From positions 5,270,001-5,334,000 of the forward strand of contig JAPFFF010000011.1 in NCBI GenBank assembly GCA_039105265.1: a stretch of DNA of 64,000 bases, read 5' to 3'. This document shows, in pieces, positions 47,430-57,437 of the stretch. The position numbers and the translations under genes were made by a program. Position 1 is the stretch's first letter. The number at the start of each line of letters is the position of its first letter. Under the pieces are notes generated by a model. That model had not been told where the DNA came from. It saw only the letters and a program-made list of their open reading frames with translations, and ran no database searches. Source of the stretch: Tritrichomonas musculus. Lineage: Eukaryota > Parabasalia > Tritrichomonadida > Tritrichomonadidae.

Positions 47430-50195
47430 ATGATGTTCGACATAGATGAAGAAATTATCAAGAGCCAAGTAAAAAATAAAGACTATAGAAATATGCTAGT
47501 GTTTATGTATGTAAACTGGACTAGTGTGACTGACACAAATAAAGAAATTATTCTTTGGAATATCATAGAAATTGCCAACAATTCTAAAAATTATGTAAAA
47601 GATGCCCAAGATAAACTACAAGAAATGTTGACTTTTTACAAAACTAGACCTAAAGGGAGTCAACGCCAGAAAGCTGATTTAGCAAAAATATTAGAGTCAA
47701 AAGCAAAATATTTTCAAGATATATCTTCATATGTGAAACCTACATCATATGTAAAACTTAATATTCCTAACAAAACCAAACAAAAGAAATCCGCACCTCC
47801 ACCCCTAATTAATATTGTTGATGAGAATCTGCGAGGGACAGAGGACCGAGCTGATGATGATACTGCTGAACTTAAAATAGAAGAGGAAGAAGAACCCGAA
47901 TTGACCTCGCGCGTTCTCCGAGTGTCGAACGAGGCAGATAGGCTCGGCCTGAGCGGAATTGATAAACATTATTACAGAAACAGATATAATGAAGATTTAT
48001 CTACGCTTACTAATATAATTGTACTTGAAAAAAATGTTGCAGATTCACTTTTGTTATACTACAGAATTGCAGATGATCCTGATAAATATCCTTTATTCAA
48101 CAAAAAGGATACAAAGCAAATTAGGTCTCTTGTAGAAACTTTGACAAAGAATATTGATTCTAATAATAGAAACTCTGACAAGATTGCTGGGCTTGTGGAA
48201 GATTTGATGAAATTCGAAAATCAAAGAAGACAAACAAATATAGAAACTGTGAGCAAGCTTGCTGAAATTGACAAACAAAACTTACAAAACATGAGTAATG
48301 AAGAAAAAGAAAGGTTAGTAAACTCATATAATAAATCTTCTGCTGTAGATGCTGCACAGCTTCGTAAATTTGGTTTGTTAAATGAAAATTTCACAGAAGA
48401 GAATCTCTATAGTTATTACAATCGTGCTTGCTCTCCAAAAGATGATTCTGATACCAGAGTAAGAAATCTTGTTTTACAGTTGCATGCTGCTATTCGTGAG
48501 ACAAACATTTTTGATTCTACTACAGAACCTAAGAATAAAGAGCAACTCCAAAACTTATTAAAGTATATTTCCGAGAACGGAGATCGAGAAATCTTTTACA
48601 ATATGAATAGCGATGACAATGAAAATGAATATTTTTTAGAACCTAAAACCATGTCACGAGAGGAAGTTATAGTATATAGTGATGATGATGAAATTGAAGA
48701 TGATGATGAAATTACTAATCTAAATAAATCTTTAGCAGACTTTAGAGCTCCAAGAAATAAAGAAAGAAAAAAGTTAGAAGACCAAGAAATAAGGTTTGCT
48801 GATAGCGCTGCTAAAAGATTTAAACCTTATGGTGAATTTAATCGTGAAAATACTTATATGCCTGACAAGGATTTTACAGAAGATTTGTTGAAGAAACCTA
48901 AAAGAACTGTAGGTCAAAGAAAAAATAGAGATGTAAAAGATATACCAGATAAACTCAAAAGTTCTTTCAAAATAGCAAAATTATCAGGAGACGGGGATGT
49001 TTCCTTTTACAATCAACAATTATTAGATATCATCATCAATGGTAATTTCCGTATAAAGTATATACCGAATGCAGCTACACGAGATTTAGCACAAGAATAT
49101 GCTTATAATCATGTAGATGATTCTGGACAACCTCGCTACAGGCTTCTTCCACCAAACACAAAAGATCCTAACGGAGTTAATATTACAGATTTGAATGGAG
49201 ATTTAGTTGATGATATTGTACTTGTAGATAAACGTGGAGTACCAAGAATTATTAACGGATATAAGATTGTTCGTGCTAGTCCATATAAGAAAGTATGGAA
49301 ATCACAATTTAGATCACGTGAAGCTAGAAAAGAAACTCCATTTAATGTTTGGCTAGCAGCACAATTTGAAAAGTCTATCGACAACGTTGATTGGGCCAAA
49401 GGTGAATATAAACTTAAAGAAACAGAAGAAATGCAAAAATATACAGATCATTATACGAAATTAGGCTTAGGAAAACCAAGAATAAGCAAAAGACTGTCTC
49501 CTAGCTCATACTGGGCATCTATTTTCTCTCATATCTGGAAGTTCTTTTGGGATGTAGCTTATCCAGAATACAAATCTGTAATCAGGCTTCTAAATTATCT
49601 AGGTTTATCAAATGCTATGTACATTATTGTTGTTGATCTTGGTGTCAAACGTGAAGTAGAAGCAAAAGAATTTAACGGTAAAAAATTAACTTACCCTGCT
49701 TGGGTAAATTACAAACGAGATCACAAAGCAGCTTATAATGAAAGAGCAGGACCGAAAACCGTAAAAATAGGATCAGATTATATAAATCCTATCATAGATA
49801 TCAAGACAGGAGAAATTAAAGTAGAAAATCTTGAAAAGAGTAATAAAACTCATGCTGCTTTCATTAGAATTCTAGAAAGATTATTCCTATTAGTTTTCGC
49901 AGAAATACTCATGTTAGGTGAGAAACCTGAACGAGAAGCTATACAGGAACTTATACAAGAACAAGTTTTGTCTGCAGCACCAAAAGAAATTAAAGAAAAC
50001 AAAGATTTCTATACAAAACGTCTAACAGCTATTGTAGATAAACTTTATGGTAGTGGTAGTGGATACGCAAATTATAAAGACCAGTACAAGAAACAACAAA
50101 TAGAACGTAAGAGTGAAGTTCATCACTATGATATCAAAACCAAAGATGCTCTTTCAAGTGACGATAATGATAATGATGATGAAGATGAAGCTTAA
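47430..50195 (+). CDS. 921-aa protein with EF-hand-like loop, family II
   Basis: Copy of 16206-18968, with about three residue differences and one extra Asp in an Asp run. The same domains occur: charged N-terminal half with ENLRGTEDRAD, conserved C-terminal half with DLNGDLVDDIVLVDKRG near residue 585, and an acidic end. The close match of both copies suggests selection or recency. Its end overlaps the convergent gene by 4 bases. Confidence 0.78.
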   Translation: MMFDIDEEIIKSQVKNKDYRNMLVFMYVNWTSVTDTNKEIILWNIIEIANNSKNYVKDAQDKLQEMLTFYKTRPKGSQRQKADLAKILESKAKYFQDISSYVKPTSYVKLNIPNKTKQKKSAPPPLINIVDENLRGTEDRADDDTAELKIEEEEEPELTSRVLRVSNEADRLGLSGIDKHYYRNRYNEDLSTLTNIIVLEKNVADSLLLYYRIADDPDKYPLFNKKDTKQIRSLVETLTKNIDSNNRNSDKIAGLVEDLMKFENQRRQTNIETVSKLAEIDKQNLQNMSNEEKERLVNSYNKSSAVDAAQLRKFGLLNENFTEENLYSYYNRACSPKDDSDTRVRNLVLQLHAAIRETNIFDSTTEPKNKEQLQNLLKYISENGDREIFYNMNSDDNENEYFLEPKTMSREEVIVYSDDDEIEDDDEITNLNKSLADFRAPRNKERKKLEDQEIRFADSAAKRFKPYGEFNRENTYMPDKDFTEDLLKKPKRTVGQRKNRDVKDIPDKLKSSFKIAKLSGDGDVSFYNQQLLDIIINGNFRIKYIPNAATRDLAQEYAYNHVDDSGQPRYRLLPPNTKDPNGVNITDLNGDLVDDIVLVDKRGVPRIINGYKIVRASPYKKVWKSQFRSREARKETPFNVWLAAQFEKSIDNVDWAKGEYKLKETEEMQKYTDHYTKLGLGKPRISKRLSPSSYWASIFSHIWKFFWDVAYPEYKSVIRLLNYLGLSNAMYIIVVDLGVKREVEAKEFNGKKLTYPAWVNYKRDHKAAYNERAGPKTVKIGSDYINPIIDIKTGEIKVENLEKSNKTHAAFIRILERLFLLVFAEILMLGEKPEREAIQELIQEQVLSAAPKEIKENKDFYTKRLTAIVDKLYGSGSGYANYKDQYKKQQIERKSEVHHYDIKTKDALSSDDNDNDDEDEA

Positions 50196-51700
50196 ATATT
50201 TAAAATAGAATCGTCGATTTCAGATGGAGATAGAACTTTTTTATTTTTGGTTTGTCTTCTTTTAGGTTCAGCTCGGTCCTCTGTCCCTCGCAGATTCTCA
50301 TCTTTTACAATTCTCATACTTGCAGTATATGTTTTATTTAAATTTGGTTGGGGTGGCCTAGGTGGGAAAATTTGTTTTGTACTCGAGCTTTGTTGGCCTG
50401 AGCTTGGTTGGTTGTTGTTGGGGTTTCGGTGCTGGTGCTGGTTTATCATCATCCATAACAAGATAGCCATATTGAATTTCCACAGGCTCACTATCACTAT
50501 CACTATCACTAGGATAAACTTTCTTTTCTTCAGCTCGGTCCTCTGTCCCTCGCAGATTCTCGTTATGTGCTCTTCTTATTCTATCTCTAACAAGCTTTGT
50601 AGATTTTGGTATAATTTCTTTTTTCTTGCCTCGCGTAGGCTCGGCCGGAGCGCCACTGTCTTTTTTGGTAGGGGCCTCGCGAAGGCTCGGCCTGAGCTTG
50701 GGGGTTTTGGGGGTTTTGGTACTTGAGTCGAACGTGCGTGATATAGAGGTAATGCTAGCCTCTGTTGATAAGGATGATTGTCAAATATTAAAGATTCATT
50801 TGGATCAATATCAAGTTCTGTTTTTTCTGTTGGAAAGTCATGTAAATTTGTATTTACATTAGCATTCTGTCTCTTATATATTATAGCTTTGTACCTACCC
50901 TCACCAACAAGATCATAAGGTTTGTTGTATATTATTTTTCCAGTTTGAATATCGAGCTTAGGAGCTTCATTGATTTTTCTTATTTCTTCTTGTCTCTTTT
51001 TATGATATTCAGCTTCTTTTTTCTTTTTCTTTTGTTCAGCCTTTTTCATTTGTTTTTCTTGTTCTTCTTTCTCTAATCTTCGTTTTTCTTTAAGTTCTGC
51101 TCTCTCTTGTGGAGATAAACAAGGAAATGTTGGAGGTTCTTGTGTACGAGCTCTATTATCCTGGTAACAGCAAAAATTATACCAGTGTTTTTGAGAATAA
51201 TTTTTTGGTAAGATTTCTGGGTGAATTTGATCAACTTTTTGTGAAAGTTGGCTTACATACTTTTCTTTAATTTCATCATCACAATCAGGATCAAGTTTGA
51301 AAGGGTATATGAACTCACTTGACTCTGTTAATTTACTTACAACTTTTATTTCTGCAAACTTTGGTTTGAAAGAATCAAGATTAAAAGCATATAATAATCT
51401 TGATTTACTATAATCTATATCTCTATCTTTCATTAGAACAACAACCTCCCTTCCACAAATAAAACGTATAACAAGAATTATTGTTGGAAAATAGTCTTCT
51501 TCAAGTTTGATATAGTAGCATGGATATGTGTCTATTACAGCTTGTCCTTTGCTCAAGCACATTTTTGGTAATTCATATTTTATTGGAAAGGCGTATATCA
51601 CATATCCTTTTGTACTAACAGCGAGTGTAGAATAATTTACATCATCACATACTATTTCTTTTCCTGGTCTGACAGACATTTCTAATAAATAAGAAGACAA
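50192..51700 (-). pseudogene. Relative of the 438-aa protein, broken
   Basis: The first 340 residues are the same as in 19138-20454, including the charged coiled coil. The tail region differs from that copy and carries extra GC-rich short repeats (cluster 50628-50697). The gene looks broken, about one break. Confidence 0.72.
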
Positions 51701-52011
51701 CTTAGTATGAATGCAGAAGGTACAATATCATTTCCGTAAAGATCTGTGAACCAGATTTTGTAATTTCGTTCATGTCCAAGAAACAAATATTTTCTATATT
51801 TGGTTTGTCTTCTGTTGGCCAACATTATAAAATTATCACAGTAACCATATTGCTGAACTATATTACTGTGCACCATCAAATCTCCAACAAGAGTATCTTT
51901 CACAATTGCACCTACATACTGAACTACGATATACCTTTTGTTTCTGCTGCTTACAAATTCTAGAGGAAGCTGAAAATCTTTATCTTGTGTATGGAAATAT
52001 TGTTTTGGCAT
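51682..52011 (-). CDS. Conserved 109-aa protein, possible penton/minor capsid
   Basis: Identical in sequence to 20436-20765. It follows the integrase by 3 bases. The identity between copies while neighbouring tails differ suggests it is under constraint or simply recent. Confidence 0.6.
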   Translation of the reverse strand: MPKQYFHTQDKDFQLPLEFVSSRNKRYIVVQYVGAIVKDTLVGDLMVHSNIVQQYGYCDNFIMLANRRQTKYRKYLFLGHERNYKIWFTDLYGNDIVPSAFILSCLLIY

Positions 52012-52014
52012 TTA

Positions 52015-53151
52015 TTACAAACCAAAGTACAATTTATAATCTGTACCAAGTTTATCATAGTTATCAGCAACTTTTTTGGTATATGCAATAGGAACTTGTG
52101 CTAGTTTATTATTTTGAAGTTTACAAATGACATTACCATTAGAGTATGCTAAGAAAGTTGCAATTTCATTAAAGACTCTTCTACGTTTATCAAATTTCTT
52201 TTCAGTCTTGCCATAATCAACATGAACAAGAATTATATTTCCTTTCTTGTATGTTAGTAGACCTTTGTGCTTCTGTTTCTGCTGTATTTCCTGTAATTTA
52301 CTTCTCATCATTCTTATATATCTCCATTCAAGGTCAGTATTATTTTGCATTTGTGCAGGTGTATAGTAAATATATTTTCCTGGTAACTTTACTTCTGTTT
52401 CATTTTCGTCAGTATAATTGTAGTTTCTTAGTCTTAAGGATCTATGAGGAGTATTATTATAGTAGAGTACCATTTGCTGCATAAAATTGTTGTTTGCTAT
52501 TTTTGTGTCGTTTGCACCAAAAGAATTTCGTAAAGTTCGTATTACAGAGTCTACAGTCTTATGGGCGAGAGCAAATGGAGAAGAATTTACTACAAATTTT
52601 ATTCTGTATACTGACCAAGATTTAATAGAATTTACATCAAATTCGTCATTGTATGTTGGCAATATTTTCTTTAGTATTCCTGTGTTATGATTGTTAATAA
52701 TTTCCTCTAGTATTTTATCCTTACCTCTCAAGTTACTTTCACGAACAATATTGTGAATTGCAGGAACAAATGAAACAGAATCATCTTCTAACCTAAGAGC
52801 AATAATATCATTCTTCACAGCAAGCAAACTTTTCTCTCCATCACACTTGATAGTAACAATATTTACATCATATTTTACAATAATATTTACAATTTCCTCT
52901 GATAACGTTCCTGCTTTTCGATTTTCTATTGGCTCTACTATCAAGAATCTTGTATTAACGTTAATCATGACAAGGTAAATAGTGTTCTTCACAAACATTA
53001 AATCTACTTCCCAGCAACCAGGTTCGTTACTAAAATTAGGTTTCATATACTGGGCGCAGGATTTAAGTCTATAATCTTGTACATATGGTTCTTTGGGGAT
53101 GTTGTGAAATTCAAAATACTTGTACTTACTACTAAATGGGTATTTTAACAT
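52015..53151 (-). CDS. Retroviral-type (DDE) Polinton integrase, 378 aa
   Basis: One residue differs from 20769-21905 (Ile/Leu near the C-terminus). The start is the ATG at 53151. It has the same core motifs WEVDLMF, IKCDGEKSL and VDSVIRTLRNSFG. TATTTTTG stands about 50 bases upstream on the minus strand (53204-53211). Confidence 0.94.
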   Translation of the reverse strand: MLKYPFSSKYKYFEFHNIPKEPYVQDYRLKSCAQYMKPNFSNEPGCWEVDLMFVKNTIYLVMINVNTRFLIVEPIENRKAGTLSEEIVNIIVKYDVNIVTIKCDGEKSLLAVKNDIIALRLEDDSVSFVPAIHNIVRESNLRGKDKILEEIINNHNTGILKKILPTYNDEFDVNSIKSWSVYRIKFVVNSSPFALAHKTVDSVIRTLRNSFGANDTKIANNNFMQQMVLYYNNTPHRSLRLRNYNYTDENETEVKLPGKYIYYTPAQMQNNTDLEWRYIRMMRSKLQEIQQKQKHKGLLTYKKGNIILVHVDYGKTEKKFDKRRRVFNEIATFLAYSNGNVICKLQNNKLAQVPIAYTKKVADNYDKLGTDYKLYFGL

Positions 53152-53223
53152 GAGAGTTTTTAATGAAAACAATATTGTGAGTTAAGGTTGAGGGGGGAAA
53201 AACAAAAATAAGGTGAAAGTTTT

Positions 53224-53979
53224 TTATTCAGACATACTCTTAAAATATGAATCTACAAGCTCGTGTAATCGTGGAAGGCAGGAAACTCGAATCACAACGA
53301 CAAAACCAGAAACTTTAACATCATTTTCTCCAAAATTCTTCTTTATAATTTCTTTTATATCTTGGTTTGGACTCATAGATATAGGAAGATTATTTTTATA
53401 GTACCAACATTCTTCTTCATTGTGAAGATGATTATATACAACTCTGAAGTTATGTTTGTTTCTTCGTACTAGGTGCAATCTTACAAATTCTCTATTGTCA
53501 GGAATAATTTCTTTCCAAATTAAATATCTGTAATCATGCTTGTGATCTCGAGGAACAGCGCGAGGTAAAAGTTCATCTATTTTTGTTTGTTGTTGTTGTC
53601 GTTCTCTTTCAAACACAGAATCTAGAAGTTTCATGATATAGTAAGAATATCGTGGAGAACACCAAATTGCGACATGATTTACAAGAATTCTATGAACATA
53701 ATACCCACGAAGGCCATTTGGCAAATCTTCACGTTTTTCATATATATTTTTCGACCCGGAGAAATCTCCGACTCGCCTTATTTCTTCCAAAAGTTCTTGT
53801 GTTGAAGAATTTCTATACCAATCTGAAGCTTGTTTCTTAGATTGACAAGCTTCTATTATACTTTGCATTTGATAGAAATCATCTTTGATAGAGTGTATAA
53901 TTCTCAAATGTACATTATACTGCAAATATTCGTAATCTTCATTTATAGCTTCTACAGTAGTGTTGTTGTTTGTGTTCAT
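53224..53979 (-). CDS. KilA-N domain protein, 251 aa
   Basis: The KilA-N core spans about residues 20-125: ASDWYRNSSTQELLEEI, then LPNGLRGYYVHRILVNHVA, WCSPRYSYYIMKLLDSVFE. This DNA-binding fold occurs in phage, poxvirus and many Trichomonas genes. A Gln-rich linker (RERQQQQTK) leads to a C-terminal domain with FVRLHLVRRNKHNFRVVYNH, resembling the tail found in N1R/p28-like viral proteins. It sits between integrase and capsid genes, where II-1 has a decayed HNH gene, so it is exchangeable cargo. A GC-rich palindromic insert (53751-53775) codes part of the KilA-N region (residues near GDFSGSK). Probable DNA-binding regulator. Confidence 0.82.
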   Translation of the reverse strand: MNTNNNTTVEAINEDYEYLQYNVHLRIIHSIKDDFYQMQSIIEACQSKKQASDWYRNSSTQELLEEIRRVGDFSGSKNIYEKREDLPNGLRGYYVHRILVNHVAIWCSPRYSYYIMKLLDSVFERERQQQQTKIDELLPRAVPRDHKHDYRYLIWKEIIPDNREFVRLHLVRRNKHNFRVVYNHLHNEEECWYYKNNLPISMSPNQDIKEIIKKNFGENDVKVSGFVVVIRVSCLPRLHELVDSYFKSMSE

Positions 53980-54035
53980 GTTATTTGTGTGTAAAGGAGA
54001 AAAAAATAAAGTAAGAAAATTATTTTTGAATTTAC

Positions 54036-55978
54036 TTACTCGACTTGACTTCCTTCTGGACTTTGATCATCAATGTAGACAACTCCGTCGAGATTCATAA
54101 GGAAATAAGTATCTCTTGTCAACCAAAGTTGAACGGGGGGCGGATGAACGATATTGCCAGAAGGTTCAATAACATTGTAGTAAGTATCATTCATTCCTGA
54201 AAAAATTGGCTGTCCCTGTATTTGAATTTGGATGTTCCGTAACCTCCGTCTATAGCGTCGAAACAATAGCCGGCACTACTTCTTTCAGCTTGAATGTTGA
54301 AAACAAAACTACTAGCATCACTGAGAGTATTTTTATAACGAGTACCATCAGCAGAGTTCTTTGGCATAGTCATACTATCTTCAAATTCTTTTGTACACTG
54401 TAGTGTAATAGCGTCTAAGTCTCCTGCTGTAAGTTGATTTTCAAAGAACCTTGCACCTATAGTAGAAACATTTTCATCAGGAAAATTCTTACCACCAATA
54501 TTCAAATAGCAATTTGAATAAACAGGATTTTCAAAAACTGTAAGATCATTATGATGTTTAGGAAACATGATAGAAAGTGTAGTAACATTTATAAGAGGAA
54601 TATTGAGAGTAGACTTAATTCCATTTGCTGCTGGCGCTATTGGAAAAGAATGATAATCTACTTTCTGCGATGGAATTATGATTCCCTTTGACAATATTTC
54701 TTCTATACCATGCCTAGTAGACTCACAAACACCAAATCCCTGCATGTTAGACTTACATAAGGTAATTGTCATTCTGTTTACAGTGAGGGTAGCAGACTGT
54801 GATATATAATGTGAACTTAATAATTTATTAGCTTCAGTTTTAGATACAAAATTAATAGAAACGTTACCAGCTGGGTGTTTCGATGAAGGTATACTACCAT
54901 GCTGTTTAATATAATGAGCTTTACATATTTCTTTATTATCTTCTGTCTTAGTTATTCCTAACTCTGTAAATTCTTCATCAGTATAGCTGAATAAAAATGT
55001 GAAAGTTTCAAGAAGATCATCTACCGGAATATTTGTTGAAGCTGGCGTGTATTTGTCTCTTAATTCATATTTTAATTGATATTTGGTTTTTTCAGGTTCA
55101 GGTTCAGGATCAGGTTTCTGGCCAGGACCTGGAATCACAGCTTCATTTCCAATTTGTGTAAATTGATGTTTGAGATGACCATGAACCGTAATTTGTTTAA
55201 GTTTATCAAGTTCCTCGGTACTTACACTTTCATTATCTTCGAGAAAAGCTTTTGTTTCGGCAACAGTGTAAGGATCTATAGCAGCCCAAACTAAACCTGC
55301 AGGAGTAACTTGGAATCTTATGGAAAGATCTCCTATGATACCATTTGGAAATAAATCAAAAGCCTGAAGTGCAAGAAGATCATCAAAAGGAACATTAAGA
55401 TCGAAATCAACAGAAGTTTTACCATTTTCTTTGAAATTGTTGAGATTGACATATGTTCCTGCTACTGTTTGTGAGTATGAAGCTACATTTTCCCATAGGC
55501 TGTGAACAAATCTTCTTCGCTTCTTTTCTGTTTCTGGCTTAACTGCAGAGTATAAAAAACCTTCTCGCACACACTCATTTTGCTGATATCCGACATTGAC
55601 ATTATTATGTAAAATTTCAAGTCTATCAAAAATCTGATTTGAAGATTTGAGTCCTACAAATAATTTATAAAAGTTGTTTGGATCATCTATCTGCTGTAGT
55701 TTGCTGAGATCAGTATTGAGCTGCAAATCAAGTTTGACATGAAAAGTTAAAAAACCTTTGTCAACATCACTTATAAAATGATCTGGGTGAGTAAGAGAAA
55801 TTTGAGAATATTGTCCTTGGTGAAAGGGTGCAGGTTGATCGTGACAGTCAACAGTCCTAAAGGAAAAAGATCTAGTACCATCATTTTTATTAATCATAGA
55901 TCTCATTTGTTCAAAAGTCTGAAGTACGTTTCCAGCTTCTATTTTATAATTGTGAGCTCGCTCGTTTCTGTATAACAT
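54036..55978 (-). pseudogene. Polinton major capsid protein, broken copy
   Basis: It matches 22711-24654 along nearly the whole length, with the same double jelly-roll blocks and Pro/Glu linker. The copy looks broken, about one break. It diverges slightly in its last part. Confidence 0.9.
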
Positions 55979-56022
55979 TTGATAGCGAACAAAACTAGAT
56001 ATTTACTGAAAAAGAAATCAAA

Positions 56023-56277
56023 ATGGCAGCTGGGATTTGGAAGAAACTTAAAAATGCTGTGAAGAATGTTGGAGGAAAAATAAAAGATCTAGCAACAAAG
56101 GCTATTAAATCTATACCTAAAGTCATAGACACAGGAAAGAAGATTCTTGATAAAGTTAAGCCCGCTTTAGAGTTCATACCTGGAGTAAATGGAATTGTAG
56201 ATACTATTGACAAAGGTCTGAATTATGCTGACAAATTTGGAAAGATTGGAAAGTCTATCATAGATGAAGTTAAATAA
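56023..56277 (+). CDS. pVI/pX-like minor capsid peptide, 84 aa
   Basis: One residue differs from 24699-24953 (Leu for Phe). It has the same amphipathic basic N-terminus and FIPGVNGIVDTI patch. Confidence 0.72.
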   Translation: MAAGIWKKLKNAVKNVGGKIKDLATKAIKSIPKVIDTGKKILDKVKPALEFIPGVNGIVDTIDKGLNYADKFGKIGKSIIDEVK

Positions 56278-56317
56278 AAATAGATGTATATGTGTATATA
56301 TTTTTGTGAGAAAACAA

Positions 56318-56716
56318 ATGTCGGTACAAATATTAAACGAAATTCGTGATGATGTAAAATTATTTCACTCTCTAGAAGAATTTGATTTGTATTATCAGAA
56401 GAATAAAGAAAAATTGGAAGGAAAGACAACTTGTATTTTGAATAAACTTTTCAAGATCGAGTTGCCTGATGGAAGTGTATATAGAATCACGAAGAAAAAT
56501 TGTGGTTCAGGAAAAGGAAAGACTCTCACAGGAGAAATTTGTTTGAAGAAAATTCAACAGAAAGAAGATGAACAGCAGCAACTATGGGAAATTGCAATTG
56601 AGTCTGTAAAAGCTGATATTGCAAACATGAAAACAAAGATAGAGGAAATCAAAAATACTGTAAATTCTGTTGTGAAAGTTGTGAATGATATTCTGCAACA
56701 AGAACAAAAATACTAG
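56318..56716 (+). CDS. 132-aa coiled-coil protein
   Basis: Same protein as 24994-25392, with TATTTTTG 11 bases upstream (56299-56306). Confidence 0.74.
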   Translation: MSVQILNEIRDDVKLFHSLEEFDLYYQKNKEKLEGKTTCILNKLFKIELPDGSVYRITKKNCGSGKGKTLTGEICLKKIQQKEDEQQQLWEIAIESVKADIANMKTKIEEIKNTVNSVVKVVNDILQQEQKY

Positions 56717-56725
56717 ATTTTGAGT

Positions 56726-56929
56726 TTAAAAGTTGTTTCTTGTAATTATGCTGTGGTTTAGAGAGAGCATATGAAAGTTTAAAGGTTGTGCTGTTTTTGG
56801 TGGAAGTTCATGATTTATGCAACCTTTTTCTTCAAACTTCTTTACTGTTGGTGCGGAATTCTTTCTTGTTCTTTCTTTTTGTTGTTTTAGTCTCTGTCTG
56901 TCAAAATAATTTTGATGTTTGCTATCGTG
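56726..56929 (-). pseudogene. 83-aa basic protein gene, C-terminal part, cut by the unit at 56930
   Basis: HDSKHQNYFDRQRLKQQKER and the following residues match the protein at 25389-25640. The match stops at 56929, where the next unit begins. Confidence 0.5.
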
Positions 56930-57193
56930 AGTAGTGATGATAGTTCCGCATGGGGACCAGATAAATTTCAAATATAACAGCCACATCTAACCTAATTTTG
57001 ATATTCACATAACCATTTAAAATTAAGCTCCAGACCTTGAATTTTTGCTGAAATGTCATAGTCCAAATCAAAGGAATCTAAGGAACTCCGTTCCCTGAGT
57101 CGTCTAAGACGAATGGTCTTTTAAAGGAAATTGCATGTGCCAGGTATTCCCTCCATATCCCCAATATCCCCATGCGGAACTATCATCACTACT
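56930..57193. mobile_element. 264-bp unit with 27-bp inverted ends, Polinton-like termini
   Basis: The outer 27 bases on each side are perfect inverted copies, beginning AGTAGTGATGATAG. That is one base different over 12 from the family II terminus AGTAGTAATGAT. There is no gene inside. It could be a non-autonomous miniature element moved by a Polinton integrase, or the nested end of a larger element. No 6-bp target duplication is evident around it (ATCGTG on the left, AGGGTC on the right). Confidence 0.7.
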
Positions 57194-57234
57194 AGGGTCT
57201 CCTAAGGGTATCCTGAAGGGTCTCTCCTGAAGGG

Positions 57235-57290
57235 TCTCTCATACTACTACTAATAGATTCCTCCTACTACTATCATCAAATTGGTAACGG
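57235..57290 (+). repeat. 56-bp inverted repeat, left copy
   Basis: Perfect inverted match to 58790-58845. Short TACTACTACT and CCTCCTACTACT runs occur within it. The 40 bases before it contain TCCTGAAGGGTCTC twice. Confidence 0.9.
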
Positions 57291-57437
57291 GGTATCCAAA
57301 AGGGGCCTCTCAAAATCCATTTTAGGTAAATCCTTTTCGGCTTCACCTCAAGATAAATGCTTACGCATATCCATAAATTGACAATCCCAAAAATAATGCT
57401 ATTCTCGAATCAATTTAATTTTTTATCCATTTAGAAA

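Larger units (their letters stand above)
38582..56929. mobile_element. Element II-2: Polinton, family II, left part and middle
   Basis: It starts with the 474-bp repeat and runs through the 230-aa gene, polymerase, small gene, fiber, 921-aa gene, 438-aa homolog, penton-like, integrase, KilA-N, capsid, pVI-like peptide, coiled coil and basic gene. It ends at 56929, where a unit with AGTAGTGATGATAG ends begins. About three genes look broken, with roughly one break each. It has the same orientation as II-1 and is nearly identical where they overlap. Confidence 0.88.
46625..56929. repeat. About 10.3-kb direct repeat, copy 2 (pairs with 15401-25604)
   Basis: See copy 1. The starting offset is 31224 bases and rises to 31324 after the integrase-capsid interval, because the cargo genes there differ in length. 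Confidence 0.93.

Noticed and set aside
50247-50726. 159-aa plus-strand frame in II-2
   Set aside because: It is antisense to the 438-aa homolog and made long by repeat composition, not by conservation.
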